A stretch of 64,000 nucleotides of DNA from Amborella trichopoda (Eukaryota > Streptophyta > Magnoliopsida > Amborellales > Amborellaceae). Numbering within the stretch: the first letter of the stretch is position 1; every line of letters begins with the position of its first letter. The stretch spans positions 4,006,722-4,070,721 of the forward strand of contig NW_006500104.1 in assembly GCF_000471905.2 (NCBI RefSeq), given 5' to 3'. Positions 45,076 through 56,313 of this stretch are shown one piece after another. The notes beneath the pieces are model-generated. The model searched no databases. It was not told the origin of the DNA and saw only the letters and a list, made by a program, of their open reading frames with translations. Both the position numbers and the translations under genes were made by a program.

Positions 45076-47200
45076 TGAAAGAAAGACTAATGTGATCTTG
45101 TAGGGGAATACATTTTTTTATTTTCTTCTTTTCACCAATTTTCTTTTCTTTTTATAAAGATCACTTACAAGTCTTATTACAATAATTCTTGCTTCAAAGG
45201 AAATAAAACTATCAAATTCAAGACCTTAAAAACCTTGATGCCATTAAACTAATTTTCTTTAAATAAAGAAAATATCCACAATTCTAATGATTGAGAATAT
45301 AAATACGATATAATTAAATATGACAAGAATCAAAAGAGGGTGTCAGATATTACTTCAACCGGGCTTATTATACCCCACTCCAAGTCACCACCATCTGATG
45401 GTGTGGAATCAAGTATTAACCTTCAATCTCAATCGAGAAAACAAATTTATTTCAAGCCACACCAATAGAGTATCAACCCCTTGGAACACAAACTCAAACT
45501 CTAGGTGAATTCCCTTCGCAACGTAGTTTGAGAGAGATGAATTCTCTTTTTGCTAACCCTAAAACCCTAATGTGGGAGAAAGAGATCAAAGATGAGAGAG
45601 TGGGGCGTACCGCCTTTAGATTTCATGAGAGAGAGAAACTTTCTTGAGAGTGGGGCATACCCCCTTAGCTTTCATGAGAGAGAGAAATTATGAGTGGGGC
45701 GTGCCCCTTGTGGGATATGAGAGAGAAATATGGAATTACAAGAGATAAGATGTAGAGATTTTTTAGAAGAGACAATATCTTTTTATAAGCTTTGAACTAG
45801 ATTAAGATTTTTTAGGGTTTTCCTTTGCTTGCTTCTTCTTGTGAGATTGAATATGAACCATTGATCTTGAGTGACTTATGGGGTGAGAGATTTGAGCCAC
45901 CCAATCCATAGATGGGCCATCAACACTATGAAAGGCGCAAGAACAATTATCCCCTTTTCCTAAATTTTTTTCCATCAATAGAAATTAAATAAATTAAATC
46001 TAATCAAAATATTGTGCATACCATAAAATAGCATAAGTCTACTCAATTTTTCAACAAAATCATTCAATGATATACCAACTCAATATTTAGTCAATATATT
46101 CCAACTATATGGCCACATAGCATATCACTAAAAAATAAGAAAGAGAATAAGGGTGGGGTGTGCCACTCAAGGGAGGCACTCATGGGCCCCACCTTCTAGA
46201 AATATTTTGGGTCCATGTGCACAATGGGCTGCCATGATATTTTTATATTTTTAAAATTAATAAAAAAAATTAGAATATTATTTGAATATTTAAACCATTG
46301 TAAAATCAATATATTTAATTTTATAAATCCAAAAATTATAAATAAAATATCTAGTGGTTCGTAAAAATTTACATAATAATTCTAAAATAATTTATATCAT
46401 AAAACAAATACAATTAAATTAATTTGATGGAAAAATGATCCATATGATTTAGGAATTGAATCAATAATCATGGGACACTCCACTTTCAACTGTGGACTAT
46501 AGATCACACTTGCTTTATCATATAGACCTAGTATTTTTCATGACGCACAGTCCAAGCAGCGGTTCATTAGTGGGTCACCAAAGTCTAGCTGATGAGCCAA
46601 TATGTTGCAATCTCAGTCTGTGGATTACAGGTCCTCCCCTAGAGACGAGTCAATGTCACCTCGACATGATACGACCACAACTTTATGGTGGATAAGGGTA
46701 ATCTCTCTCATACATGCATACGCTTCACCCTAAATGTGGCTTCTTTGCTTTTCCAAACGATCTATTAATATGCATACCGTGTAATGATACATGGATGAGG
46801 CTTTGGCCCCGTCTCTGTAGGCCACCATCACTCGCAAGGGTCACACAGTCCCTCGGCTCACTCATCTAGTCATATGCTCCAACCTTATCAAGGGATGATC
46901 TATTAGAATCCTTCTTGGTTTGTTCTCTATGCCCAGGTAATATAGGTTTTTCCCAACTGATTGGCCTAGATCGTTAAGTACATCACAGTATCTACAAACA
47001 TCGTTTACATAGTATGGTCCACGAGGGACCACACTCCCACTGAGTTCATGTTCCACTATACTATTTCATTTTACAATAACTCATAAGGCCTTTAAAGGCC
47101 ACTTAAACCCAACATAAAATACTACATAAACATTCAATGGCATTTTGTTCTTTCCAGGTGCACCTAGAGTGGCCCACGCATTTGCAAAATTTCTAGTACA
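45076..47200 (-). mobile_element. Second, incomplete copy of the short-LTR element (inverted)
   Basis: On the minus strand this matches the last ~1.8-2 kb of 18826-23260. The LTR copy is at 45076-45134 (tgaaagaaagactaatgtga ... ttttcttcttttca), next to a purine-tract complement ttttcttttctttttat. Shared blocks include the mirror of gatcttgagtgacttatggg (45870) and gtctgtggattacaggtcct (46615). The far LTR and primer site are not found; the copy ends near the family-C MITE. Both copies are non-coding in this region. Confidence 0.75.
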
Positions 47201-47269
47201 TACAATTGGTCAGAAGAAAAACTGAAAAAGAAAACAATGAATATAATCGCCATCAATTTTCTTCTCTTG

Positions 47270-47437
47270 TTCTTATACCATCGCTTTATATTTTGAGAAA
47301 GTTTCTATACTTTCCCTGTTGTATATTCTTATACCATTGCTTTATGTTTTGAGAAAGTTTCTATACTTTCCCTATTGTATATTCTTATACCATCTCTTTA
47401 TATTTTGAGAAAGTTTCTATACTTTCCCTACTGTATA
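47270..47437. repeat. Three tandem 56-bp units at the end of a MITE
   Basis: Units at 47270, 47326 and 47382 start ttcttatacc and contain gagaaagtttctatactttc, which is the terminal motif of family-C MITEs. The array therefore repeats the junction of MITE and flank. Confidence 0.9.
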
Positions 47438-47843
47438 GAAGTTATATACTTCCCGCCATCTAATCATCTAATTTAGATCAAATAAGCCACTGACGGTTTG
47501 ATATAGATTCGATGCCACAAAGTATTTTATTCTACAAATTATATGAATATGAAATTTAGTGCGTACCATCATCTCAATAGGGTGCACCTGAAAACAATAT
47601 AAAAAAGGATTTCCAATAAAATAAAATGACCAAAACCCCTGAAACTTTCATGAGTATTTTGATATTTTTATTTTATCGAGAATATTTTTTATATTTTTTT
47701 AAATTTTATAAAAAAATTAAAAATTAAATAGTGTAAAGGTGTAACATTGTAATTGGATCCATCTTAGCCGTTCATTCAGATTTGATAGCTAGATAAGGAG
47801 AAGTATGAGACTACTATATATTAGGGGAAGTATACAAAAGCTT
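47292..47843. mobile_element. MITE of family C
   Basis: Same blocks as the copies at 17871 and 34981 (for example agggtgcacctgaaaac-type and gtaacattgtaattgga). Its left terminus was triplicated as the 56-bp array; right end ttaggggaagtatacaaaag. Confidence 0.7.
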
Positions 47844-48229
47844 GCTCTTATTTTTTAAGTGTAGAGAATGGCATGGGGACTTAACAGTAGTATTATTGAG
47901 TGCCATGATGATGAAATATCTAAATCTATTCTCACTATTGGGTAGGCCCAAATCCCTACTAACTTGCCACTTTTTTTAGTCACCCTTTTTTTTTGAGGGG
48001 GGGACTGCATATTAATGGTAATCCCGGCCCCCAGTCCTTTTCCTTATTCTTTTAAGAACGTTGCCTACCTAAATATATTTATGGAAGAGGGGAGTGAACG
48101 TGTGCCCCATTTCTTTTCTCTTGTTCTAAGTGGCACATTCCCAAGTCACATGGTATGCGCCTCATGATCCTATACTACAGGGTGTCTAGGAATAATTAAG
48201 GGATGGACTTTTTTAAGCCTAGGCTTTAC
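47844..48229. other. Intergenic, nothing recognised
   Basis: AT-rich, no gene or repeat boundary seen. Confidence 0.5.
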
Positions 48230-48478
48230 GAAAAAGTATTTTGGTCATTGAAAATCTCCATAATATCTCTAAAATCAATGTCGAACACTGACCATGAAAT
48301 TTGATGTTAAAAAAATGGTACAGATCCGGCATATCCCTGAAGATTTATTTTTAAGGTGAAATGAGCAATCTAGATAATGTATTACAATGTATTTTATTTT
48401 TAGAGCTTGAAATCTAATTTTTTCTATAACGATAGTTGTTAAGGTCAAAATGATTGAAATTTTTTCAATGCCAGAACT
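48230..48478. mobile_element. Fragment of a B-family MITE
   Basis: Contains atgagcaatctagataatgt and agagcttgaaatctaatttt, as in the B' copies, in a decayed context. Confidence 0.45.
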
Positions 48479-48481
48479 AAA

Positions 48482-48660
48482 GGGCCGTAACCTGGTGCGG
48501 GTCATGCCTAAGTAGAGTCCAGGGAGGGTGGGCTTGAAATGGTCCTAACCTTTGGCTTATGTACGAAGTGGCCGCTCTCAACACTTGAACTTGTGTTTTT
48601 GCGCTGGTTAACCGAGCCTTTTACCATCACACCAAGTGACGAGCCTTTTACCATGAAATT
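48482..48660 (-). mobile_element. tRNA-derived SINE, Au-like
   Basis: Read on the minus strand: a box A-like gtgatggtaaaaggctcggt, a box B-like acaagttcaagtgttgag, then gtacataagccaaaggttag, ccaccctccctggactc and a tail resembling gcaccaggttacggccc. The layout follows the plant Au SINE (Pol III head, then a body with ACCCTCCCC...GACCCC and an end near GGGTACGCCC), with substitutions. A short tail of T's/A's and target duplications are not clear. tggtaaaaggctcg occurs twice at the head. Confidence 0.6.
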
Positions 48661-49106
48661 TTTCGATGCAAGAACTACAATTTTGAATGAGTTTTGAGGT
48701 GAGGCTTCACTTATTCTAATAGAGTTGTAGCCCTATCAAAACATTTTTCACATCTAAAAAAATGATTTGGTTTCATGAACAATTACAAAAAAAAAAAAAG
48801 TTGTAAAAAAGTGTTGAAATCTACAAAATTACAAATCAAATATAGATGGCTAAGCAGCTACAGTCCCTCAAAATTTTAAACCAACCAAAATTACAAATAC
48901 ATATTTCTGTCTACATATCAAACAATGCTACCTCAGCTGCTACAATCACTTAAAAATAAGCCAAGATTGAAAACTAGAGTCCGAAATTAACTTTTAAAAA
49001 AAAATAATCCCAAGTATAAATTTTTGGATTGTTCAGTGGGATTTAAACTTGGGACATAGTGTTACAATATCCTAATATCCAAAAATATACGGTGTGCAGA
49101 GGCAGG
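48661..49106. other. 3' flank of the LEA_2 gene
   Basis: AT-rich, no element recognised. It presumably holds the 3' untranslated region and polyadenylation signal of the minus-strand gene. Confidence 0.5.
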
Positions 49107-49787
49107 TCAGAGCTTCACACTGTGCTTACAGTTCTGATCCCGAACCGCCATGTCTGAGATCGAGATGTCAATGTCGCAGCTCATCTCAACATCGGCGTGA
49201 CGCTTTACGATGTTCCAGACATTGACCCTTCCCTTCACAAGAGTGTAACTGCTCACCTTCAAAACACCACTAAGCAAATCGCGCACCAGATTCTGATCGC
49301 CAAGGAGCCGATCCGCCAACACCACCATGGTCACGTTTGCCCTGAATGTCCGTCCTGCGGGTGCCTTGCCCGCAGGGAGAAAGGCCTCACCCATCGTCAC
49401 GTTCCTGTACGATACCAAAGTCGTGCTGTTCTGAAACTTGAACGATGCGGCGTTTGGGTTTTTTACAGATATGCCGACCCTCACGGTCATGTTCAGGGCA
49501 ACCTGTCCAGTTAACAGGAGGTTGGTGTTGGTGTTGGTGTTGAGATTGGTGATGGCAATGGATTCCATGTTTATCTTGGGTTCCTTCACTTTGAAGACTG
49601 TGAATGCAAGGGCCAACCCAACCGCCACAAGCATCAGAAGGATGAGGGTGCACGCGCCGCAACAATAGAGGCCACGACGCTTGCGTTTCGCAGGGGATTG
49701 CGATCGAGAGGCGGCACCCTCTTCATCACTGCTGCTGCGCCCAGCTGTTGCCGGGGCAAGGGGTCTGTGCTGATCCGGTTCTGCCAT
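49107..49787 (-). CDS. LEA_2 domain protein, NDR1/HIN1-like (NHL) type
   Basis: Single exon, 226 residues, ATG at 49787. N-terminal ~38 residues are cytosolic, Pro/Ser-rich and acidic then basic (KRKRR at 34-38). A membrane segment follows at about 41-65, beginning YCCGACTLILLMLVAVGLAL. The LEA_2 domain (about 70-226) has the family NPN motif at 110-112, then SYRNV and LPAGKAPAGRT. Several N-x-T/S sites in the outer domain (NMT, NST, NVT) fit a type II membrane protein exposed to the apoplast. NHL proteins act in pathogen and stress responses; the exact role of this one is inferred only. An NTNTNTN stretch (84-89) comes from a coding trinucleotide-type repeat. The frame stays open upstream to 50117 through poly-Lys, but MAEPDQ is a typical start. 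No lesions. Confidence 0.9.
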   Translation of the reverse strand: MAEPDQHRPLAPATAGRSSSDEEGAASRSQSPAKRKRRGLYCCGACTLILLMLVAVGLALAFTVFKVKEPKINMESIAITNLNTNTNTNLLLTGQVALNMTVRVGISVKNPNAASFKFQNSTTLVSYRNVTMGEAFLPAGKAPAGRTFRANVTMVVLADRLLGDQNLVRDLLSGVLKVSSYTLVKGRVNVWNIVKRHADVEMSCDIDISISDMAVRDQNCKHSVKL

Positions 49788-49913
49788 AATACATACGCTC
49801 TTCTTCTCCTGATAATTGGGTTGGGCTTCTGCTGCCTTGAGCATACGGTTTAGGCCTTCAACCTTGGAACCTTTTTTAGTAGAATTGGGGTTTGTGTTTT
49901 TTGTATAAATATT

Positions 49914-49921
49914 GAATGGGG
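49914..49921 (-). promoter_or_regulatory. Candidate TATA box of the LEA_2 gene
   Basis: TATTTATA on the minus strand, ~130 nt upstream of the ATG, which would leave a ~100-nt leader. Position and sequence only. Confidence 0.35.
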
Positions 49922-50190
49922 AGGAATGCACGGCGTTGAATTGAAGGGAGGAAAAGCGTCGCCGCCCGCTACTTTTTTTTTTTTTTTTTTTCTTTTTTCG
50001 TTTTTGAATGTTGCGGCACCTTGCTTTCAATGTTAGACAAAGATGTTGAAGTTTGGGGACGGTTGGCTGGTGAGAGCACGACTCCAATAAATTCAGAACG
50101 GACCCCTTGTAATGCAATCAACCAAGCGCCCCTAGCGTACTCTTGTTATTAGGAAAATGTATACCTTATTTGTTATTATTATTATTATTA

Positions 50191-50375
50191 GATTAATGAT
50201 CTTACGAGACCCTCTCATATCTACATGTGTATACGACCTCAAAGGATCACCATTAAATTTGATATAGATCTTTAGAAAAGTCGAGTCCCATACCCATAAG
50301 AGATCTGTGCCAAATTTAATAATGATCTTTTGGGGTCCTACACACATGATTGTGGGAGGGTCTCATAGGATTATT
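50191..50375. mobile_element. Hairpin MITE of family E
   Basis: gattaatgatcttacgagac at the left, gtctcataggattatta at the right; same middle as 15905-16105. It lies in a (tta)n tract, which occurs on both sides. Confidence 0.8.
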
Positions 50376-50654
50376 ATTATTATTTAGAGAATGAGGTTGG
50401 GATTGGGGTTGTGATAGTAGCACCACTTGTGCCCCAACTAAAGTCTAGGCTTCTAAAGATTTCAAAAAATGAGTAAGGGCTTGCCTTCCCCAATGAATTA
50501 CCCAAAAAAAATGTAATTTTTTTAAAGGTTTTGTTAGGCTGTTACTCTTATACATGATGTATATATTTATTGTACTCAGTAATTTTGGACACTTGATACC
50601 TTTATCTTATAACGTAATAACTTTTTGCATGGGGGTATTATTTTAAATAAGGAA

Positions 50655-50880
50655 AAATATACAATGAGACCATTCATTTTTGGTACAAGGTGGTCACAAT
50701 TAATCTTGACCATTGGATGTGAAATTAGATGGCCGCATTTACTCCATTGATAAAGCTCAAACTTCAAAAGAAGTGTTTTCGAACTTTGTGACATACCCAT
50801 GCTATTAGATTTCACATCGGATGGTTGTAAGTAATTGTAACATCTTTATATAAAAGGTAAATGATCTCATTATGTACGAT
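50655..50880. mobile_element. MITE of family A
   Basis: Well preserved: tatacaatgagaccattcat left, ctcattatgtacga right, with gaccattggatgtgaaatta and catcggatggttgtaagtaa as inverted inner blocks. Confidence 0.8.
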
Positions 50881-51021
50881 TATTTTAAGTTATTAATTAA
50901 AGGAAAAGTAGAAATTCTTAACATAAATATAAGCATTTATTAACTATGTTGGAAAATAATATCGCCGACATTGTGATATTACCCATATGAAACACTAATT
51001 GTTTTTAAACCACTAATAAAA

Positions 51022-51400
51022 TGAGAAAAAGTTTATATAGAGCAAAGGCTCTAAACAATCAAATTAGAGCTTACGTCAAAAATTTCATTAGAAGAGGTTC
51101 TTTTGATGCCCAAATATCCTCAACATCAAGATGCATGGACATAAGAAAAAATGAATTTTAAGTTTTAGAAATAGTGCACCTTGTAGCGCATTTTTGGACC
51201 GGCAATTTTCAAGTTGTTATAGATCTGCTTGATCTACACTATTTTCTAAGATTTAAAATTTATAATTAAAGATGAAAATATATTTTAAGGCAACCACAAA
51301 AATTTCCAGTATTGAAACCACATTTCTCAACACTATTTGAAGGTGCATTTTACATTGATTGTTTAGAGCATCGGCTCAATACAAACCGCACGCAATAGAA
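51022..51400. mobile_element. MITE of family B
   Basis: Third clear copy: aaggctctaaacaatcaaat left, cattgattgtttagagcatc right. Confidence 0.75.
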
Positions 51401-51889
51401 TGCCACTAATTTCTTATTGAAAAATTTTGTATTTGTAAATCAAGGGCATCTAATATTATAAATCAAGGATATCTAAGTGCCAAAAAATGCTGAGGACTTA
51501 AAGGGTCCACATCACAAGTAATGCATAGTAACAAAACCTTTTTGCTTTTGTGTATTTCAATAGGGAAGATAGGCCTTTAAGTGTTCATTAGTGTTAGTGG
51601 TGAGAATAAAAGCCACAACATAGTGACTCTGGTGTAGAGGGTACTACTATCACGACCCCAACTCCTTTCTTAGGCACATGTATACGTCCTTCCTTAAGAA
51701 AACGAATAGTACTACATGAGGATTGATTTTGATTTAGGATAATGGGATCCAGTTTATATTACCATATTTATGGGTAGTACACTTATCGGGTTCACTCAAC
51801 TCAAATATGGGTACGGAAGCCTTACTATTCAACTTGCGAGGTTATACGCCGATCTGATTGGCTTGGACCCCACTTATAGGGCTAGCAAC
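51401..51889. other. Intergenic with family-D fragment
   Basis: A family-D piece at about 51540-51700 (gtgttagtggtgagaataaa, tactactatcacgacccc). No gene. Confidence 0.45.
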
Positions 51890-52125
51890 TGGCATGGTCC
51901 TAGTCCCCATGAGGCCAACCCATGCTCAACCTTGATCTGGCTAAAGAGGCCTTAGTCCTTGGCCTTTTAGGGCCAGGCCAAATGAACTTGTGCCCGGTTG
52001 CCTTTACCCTTGCGCCGGAGTTGCCTAGGCCTCAAGCCATATTTTATGGCTCAAGCCTTAGTTTTTAAGGGTTGGGCTAACTAGGCCACACACAACCATC
52101 CGTTTATTGCCACCTCTACCCACCT
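51890..52125. mobile_element. GGCC-rich short DNA element
   Basis: ggctagcaactggcatggtc at the left and, inverted, ggtagaggtggcaataaac at the right, with 'caagcc/ggcctt' words between. Related to 7577-7735 and 57825-58100. Non-coding, ~235 bp. Confidence 0.5.
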
Positions 52126-52486
52126 TATACCTGGTCTAACATGGACTATGTCTTGGCCAGATCTGGATCAACGACGACTCGATTAGGTCCATTGACAACC
52201 CTAATGATATGAAGATTTTATCAATAAGGTCCTTAATTTTGAGTTATTAAACACTTAGATCTAATTAAAAATTGGACGGTCTCTTATATTAGAATTTCAC
52301 TTTTTCCATGAAAGATACGGTGTATAACATATTTCTTAAAATTGATTGGTAGATTTTAGAGATTATATCACAAAATTTGAGATCTTAAAAATACTTATAC
52401 ATTAGATTTTTCCCAAGGGAGAGTAATTGAAACTAGCACACTTCTATGAGATTATATAATCTTTTGGACTAACTATAATTAAGAAA

Positions 52487-52714
52487 TTTATACAATGAGA
52501 TTATTTTATTTTTTATATGGAGAGGTTACAATCATCATTTACCGTTGGATTTGATATAAGGTAGTTGATGATGTGTTCTTGTTTATGCACAAAGTTCAAA
52601 ATAAATCTATTAAATATTGTGAGATACTTTTATCGATCGGATTTCACATTTAATGATAAAAAATAATTATGATCTCTTTATACTAAAAAAATAAATATTC
52701 TTATACTATACAAT
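52487..52714. mobile_element. MITE of family A
   Basis: tttatacaatgagattattt left, ttcttatactatacaat right; inner blocks like those of 29236-29458 (ggtagttgatgatgtgttc). Confidence 0.7.
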
Positions 52715-53018
52715 CCCTTATAATTATGCTCGATTCAAGACTACTAGTAACGATTAATGCAAGGGGAGGGTCCTTTCTCTTTTTTATTTGTTTACAAGTA
52801 GGTATGCGTCATGTAACAGTGAAATTGAAAAGGTCGAAAAGTCATGGAACAGCCGGGACAATGACACAATGGTCATGGAGCAAGAAGAGTCGTGGTGCAA
52901 AATGCCAAAACATACTGAGATGCCTTCCCCTCTCTAGAAGCTTCCAAAATGACAGGTATTATCAAATATGACCTGTCAAGAGCAATAGGAATCCTAATTT
53001 CAATCTTCGATTTAAAAT

Positions 53019-53412
53019 GGGTGAGGTTTACGTAAGGTTGCCTCCTTATACTGTTCAAGTCAGGTGCATCTATAAAATTTACTTAGAGATGTCGTTTCGG
53101 CATTGAAACTCTTATGATGGTTTCAAAATCTCTTTTTATCTTTGGTTAAAAAATTTAAATTTTAAAAAATGATACAGATAGAGTAGATCAATAAACACTT
53201 GAAAATCTTAAAAACAGATGGTCTAGATAACCTTTTACAAGATGTACCATTTTTTGAGCTTAAAATTCTTTTTTTTCCTCATGTCCATTCATCTCAAAGT
53301 CGAGTTGATCAGTTGGAGGGCTGTCCTATGTGGGAACATTCCCCACTGTAGGATTTTTTAGATGAACTTTTCCTCAACAATATGAGGTTGCAACCTTATA
53401 CGGACTTTTCCC
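53019..53412. mobile_element. MITE of family B'
   Basis: ggtgaggtttacgtaaggtt left, gaggttgcaaccttatacgg right; middle agatgtaccattttttgagc matches the other B' copies. Confidence 0.75.
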
Positions 53413-53902
53413 ATTTAAAATTGGATTGTAGTCAATAGACATTACTAGAGGTAGAGTATAGAGAGAAAGAGGTTCACGGAATTGGGTTTTATGATAGGTA
53501 GGTAAATTACAGGCTTTCCAAATGTTGGGTTGGATTCCTTTTTCAGGAAACCCATTTTCCACCATCTTTTAGGTCAGGAACACAAACCAACAATGAAATA
53601 ATTGGGCAGTGGTGATCCTGCATTTTCTAAATAATTTTCATTTCTCAAGGACATAGTTTAGGGCATGAGGTTGTTCAAGGGCTCGTATACAATACTACCG
53701 TTTTAAGTTTTCTACAATACACTGGCATCATGCAGACCGTCTGATGCTCATAGCGTACGGCCGGGGTGTGTTGCTGATGAATTGCTATAAAGTTTGAACA
53801 TATGCACAACACACCTCAACTGTTCCTTATTGACGGATAACAGATGGGGGTGATGCTAACCAATTGTAGGAACGAGCATGAGCTTTTTAATTAAAAAAGA
53901 GA
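53413..53902. other. Intergenic, nothing recognised
   Basis: No gene or repeat boundary seen. Confidence 0.5.
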
Positions 53903-54118
53903 AAGTATATAAGAAGACCATTTACTGTTGACGCGTGGTGCTCATACTCACCCTTAACCACCAAACTTTAAATCAAAATGGCTAGACATGTCTTGTACAA
54001 AGTGCCCAATACAAAATTTCTCGAACTTTGTGATTCAGTTTTAGCATTCGGATTTCTAATATATTGGCTAGAATTATTTTGACTTTCTCGTATAAAAAAT
54101 AAATAGTTTACATTCACA
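53903..54118. mobile_element. MITE of family A, diverged
   Basis: gtatataagaagaccattta left, aataaatagtttacattcac right; the middle cgaactttgtgattcagttt fits the family. Confidence 0.6.
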
Positions 54119-54224
54119 TAAATAAAACATTCATTTCTCACCGACTCTAGGGATCACAACATAGGGCGTATGGGTACTTTTGAGTTGTCACGAGGAGGAA
54201 ATTGGAACTCATAAGAGAGTTTAG

Positions 54225-54969
54225 TGTTATGTGCGGAAGCTCTAAATTGATTTTTTTGGCAAATAAAGTACGAGAACACTAATCGACAAAAACAAACAAT
54301 AAATTTAAAGTAGAAAATAAATAACAGAAAAAGAACACCAGGATTACGTGGTTCATCACAACTGTGATTACATTCATGGATGAAGGCGATCGATGTTTTT
54401 CACTAAATCATTGAAATAAAATTACAAGACAATTTACTTGAGAGAACAGACTTAATCTCCCACAAAGTCTTCGTCTCTACAATTTTCTTTCCGCAAAATC
54501 CCCAAAAGTTTCCCTCTATTTTTTCTCTATGCACTTGCTCTACAATATATCTCAATAAGAGATGACAAACTCAAAAGTGCATCCACGTATAACCCACCTT
54601 TTCCACACATGCTTTCTCTCTCTAGAAAAACATATTTATATAAAGAGAACAAAACAACAATGACAAGTGGGTCAAACCATTCTCAACTTTCCTAACTTTA
54701 TCAAAAATGAACTTAGCCTTATGCATGTGGACTCAAAGCATCGTCCTAATCTAAGTAAGACTTATCCATAAATTTAGCTAATAAACAATAGGCTTTGCCC
54801 AAATAAATAAGAAGCCTAGAAAGATAAAAGCAAAATCTTTATGCCCCTATCTATTGTTTCAATTTAGATATATCCAAAAAATATTTGTATCCCAAAATCT
54901 AGGATTCACATCCCAACAAAATATGGAAACCTAACCGAGGCTTATCTTGGAATACAACATAAATCAACA
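54225..54969 (-). repeat. Copia LTR 1 (3' LTR)
   Basis: Minus-sense TGTTGATTTATG ... CATAACA, 745 bp, with the polypurine complement (atctccaccttgg) next to it. Confidence 0.75.
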
Positions 54970-55009
54970 AATCTCCACCTTGGCTTGAATTCCCATTGAT
55001 CGTCTTCTC

Positions 55010-55168
55010 CACACGTGCGTCCACAAGCGCTTATTTGGGCAACACATTAGTCATGTCCAAGTATAACTTAAACTTCTGTAATGGAACCGGCTTTGTCATC
55101 ATGTCTGCAGCATTCTTCTTAGTATCAATCTTCAGTAACATGATATCACTTTCAGCTATGATACTACT
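55010..55168 (-). pseudogene. RNase H C-terminal scrap fused to a 5' LTR
   Basis: Minus-strand codons read ESDIMLLKIDTKKNAADMM then TKPVPLQKFKLYLDMTNVL, the end of Copia pol. It directly abuts the inside edge of LTR 2, where a primer site should be. gtagtatcatagc at the joint resembles both gtggtatcagag and the RNase H sequence, so the deletion ran between these. Confidence 0.75.
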
Positions 55169-56073
55169 TGTTATGCACGGAAGCTCTAAACCCGATAGGT
55201 TGATTTTTTGGCAAATAAAGTATGAGAAATAAATCATGAAATACATAACACAAGAATACAAATATTTACTTGGTTCACCCAAGAGGGCTTCATCCACGGG
55301 CACGGCAAACAGAAATCCACTATATTAATGAAAGTTACAAAAAAAATTTTGGAACAAACCTCAATAAAAAACTCAAGTCGAGCAAACACTTTTAAACCGG
55401 TTCTCCCAAACGACACCATGTCGTTCGCTAATCTCTATTCCGTAACTATACCACTGTTTAGGAAGAGAATAATTTTGAGAGCAAATGAGACTTTATCTCA
55501 CTAAAAGGGAAACAACCCAAAATCTCCATGGGAATCGTTTTTCTACAATAAACCAACCTCTCACTTTCTCGGAGTCTTCAGGAGGCATCATCAATGTTTT
55601 TCTTAATAATAAGCTCTTTTTTCTAAAAAGAAATTACATCTTATGCAACCTTTCACTCTGTTGGAGTCTTCAGGATGCATCATCAATGTTTCTCTTCATA
55701 TGAAGCTCTCTTCTTGTATTTTATGTACATGAGGCTCTAGCTCCCTCTCTCTCTAGATGAACCACCATTCCTATATAGTGACACAAACAGGGCACACATT
55801 TTCTATCTAAAAATAGTCCATTATAGAGAAAAAAGACTCACCAAAAAAGGCTCACGTGATGACCTTTTTTATTCATTATTTTATGGGAAACTAATCTTTA
55901 TCTCTTTAAATATAGGCCTTCAAGTTTATCCTAATCCAAATAAAACTTATTCCCATAACCAACTCCTAAAGAATATCTAATTGGTTAATAGCAATCCCAC
56001 ATGGGAATATCTCAATCTTACAAAATATGAGATTTCTTTATGTTGGTGATTTTGGATAGCATCAAATCCAACA
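55169..56073 (-). repeat. Copia LTR 2 (shared middle LTR)
   Basis: Minus-sense TGTTGGATTTGATG ... GTGCATAACA, ~905 bp, the longest and most complete LTR of the group. Confidence 0.75.
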
Positions 56074-56149
56074 ATCTGCACCTTGATATCAAAATCATCT
56101 GCTCACTATGTCACAATCCATTAGATAGCTTTATTGGATACCTTTATAA

Positions 56150-56311
56150 TTTTTTCATCTTTTGCCAAATAAATTTCTTCACCATTCTTGTTGAAAAATA
56201 ATGTTTGCCATTAATTTTCTTCACCTCGAATTTTGCATTCGAAACCTTTGCCACCATACTGTAGAAACTTTTACCGCCATACCAAAAACCCCAAACCAGA
56301 CTCTGATACCA
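56150..56311 (-). pseudogene. gag N-terminal scrap with primer site
   Basis: Primer site tggtatcagag (complement at 56301-56311), a short leader, then KVSNAKFEVKKINGKHYFS, the usual start of Tnt1/Tork-like gag, running out at WQKMKKL and a stop. Confidence 0.65.
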
Positions 56312-56313
56312 CT

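Noticed and set aside
49788-50117. N-terminal extension of the LEA_2 frame to 336 residues
   Set aside because: The added part is untypical of the family and runs through a poly-Lys/poly-T tract; MAEPDQ at 49787 gives the usual NHL layout and leaves room for a leader and a TATA-like site.
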